Assembly (NCBI GenBank): GCA_028707745.1
Contig: JAQWAJ010000127.1
Location: 1-5,891, forward strand
Origin: Bacteroidales bacterium
GTDB taxonomy: Bacteria; Bacteroidota; Bacteroidia; Bacteroidales; UBA12481
Direction of reading: 5' to 3'
Length of the DNA: 5,891 nt
The position numbers and the translations under genes are program-made. Below, piece after piece: positions 5,296-5,891 of the stretch; position 1 is the first letter of the stretch, and each line of letters starts with the position of its first letter. The notes beneath the pieces were generated by a model, which was not told the DNA's origin, searched no databases, and saw only the letters and a list, made by a program, of their open reading frames with translations.

Positions 5296-5891
5296 ATGGC
5301 TGAAGATTATAAAATCATTTTTTCGATGGTTGGAGTGGGCAAGACTGTACCACCAAACCGTCAGATATTGAAGGATATATACCTGTCGTTCTATTATGGG
5401 GCAAAAATCGGGATCATTGGATTAAACGGGTCCGGAAAATCGACTTTACTGAAAATTATCGCAGGGTTAGATACGGCTATCCAGGGAGAGGTGGTATTTG
5501 ACGGCAGTTTCAGCATCGGTATGCTGGAACAGGAGCCCAAACTCGACGATACCAAAACAGTTCGTCAGGTGGTGGAGGAGGGCGTCATTGAAATCGTGAA
5601 CCTGATGAAGGAGTACGAAGAAGTGAATAACCGGTTTATGGAGCCCATGGACGATGATGAAATGAACCGGTTGATTGCCCGGCAGGGAGAAATCAGTGAA
5701 CTCATTGAGCATCATAACGGATGGGAGCTGGACAACCGGCTCGAACGTGCCATGGATGCACTGAGGTGCCCTGAACCCGATGCTCTGATCGGTGTTTTAT
5801 CAGGGGGGGAACGCAGAAGGGTTGCGCTTTGCAGGTTATTGCTCAGTGAGCCCGACATTCTTCTGTTGGATGAGCCAACCAACCATCTGGA
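5296..5891 (+). CDS. ettA: EttA, energy-dependent translational throttle (ABC-F ATPase), 5' part
   Basis: The first 198 codons of a soluble ABC-F protein; the rest (about 360 residues in the usual ~560-residue protein) lies beyond the right edge. In E. coli EttA binds the ribosomal E site and gates the first elongation steps according to the ATP/ADP ratio. Seen: Walker A GLNGSGKST (42-50) in the EttA-typical context FYYGAKIGIIGLNG, Q-loop Gln79 in LEQEPKLDD, an arm-like helical insertion rich in acidic residues (~95-145), ERAMDALRCP (150-159), signature LSGGERRRVALCRLLL (168-183) and Walker B ILLLDEPTNHLD at the edge. There is no transmembrane segment, which excludes a transporter. The start MAEDYKIIFSMVGVGK closely matches known EttA N termini. 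The gap of 13 nt after the fucosidase suggests read-through transcription rather than shared function. Confidence 0.95.
   Translation, partial: MAEDYKIIFSMVGVGKTVPPNRQILKDIYLSFYYGAKIGIIGLNGSGKSTLLKIIAGLDTAIQGEVVFDGSFSIGMLEQEPKLDDTKTVRQVVEEGVIEIVNLMKEYEEVNNRFMEPMDDDEMNRLIARQGEISELIEHHNGWELDNRLERAMDALRCPEPDALIGVLSGGERRRVALCRLLLSEPDILLLDEPTNHL

Overview
The window looks like chromosomal DNA of a member of the Bacteroidota, probably Bacteroidales-like. The reasons are the sequence type of the Pol IV and DnaE proteins, a Sec-exported GH29 fucosidase, an EttA very close to remembered Bacteroidetes versions, and mostly weak Shine-Dalgarno sites. This is judgement from remembered families; no search was run.

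Layout, left to right. (1) 1-1108, minus strand: the first ~369 codons of a DNA polymerase III alpha subunit of the accessory DnaE type, running off the left edge. A -1 frame change at an A5 run (322-326) stops the upstream frame at 245. The catalytic PDFDID motif lies only in the shifted frame. (2) 1109-1324: intergenic region with a four-unit heptamer tract, an AT-rich element and a candidate ECF-type promoter. (3) 1325-2417, plus strand: a two-gene operon of an ECF sigma factor and an 11-nt-overlapping protein with four predicted membrane segments, a candidate anti-sigma factor or sensor. (4) 2418-2476: short convergent gap with a second four-unit heptamer tract. (5) 2477-3628, minus strand: complete Y-family DNA polymerase IV (dinB). 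(6) 3629-3800: divergent intergenic region with a diverged copy of the AT-rich element at 1202-1253. (7) 3801-5282, plus strand: complete periplasmic GH29 alpha-L-fucosidase with Thr where the family's substrate-binding His is expected. (8) 5296-5891, plus strand: 5' part of ettA, an ABC-F translation factor, cut by the right edge.

How it may fit together: dinB and this kind of dnaE are commonly neighbours in Bacteroidetes and probably act together in damage-tolerant DNA synthesis. Here both point left but are separated by a divergent sigma/membrane-protein operon, which has matching heptamer tracts at its two outer boundaries. A related ~52-bp AT-rich element lies upstream of both polymerase genes. 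The main points of interest are the split polymerase pair, the shared upstream element, the dnaE frame break and the uncharacterised sigma partner. No RNA gene, CRISPR array, transposase or clear intrinsic terminator was seen.
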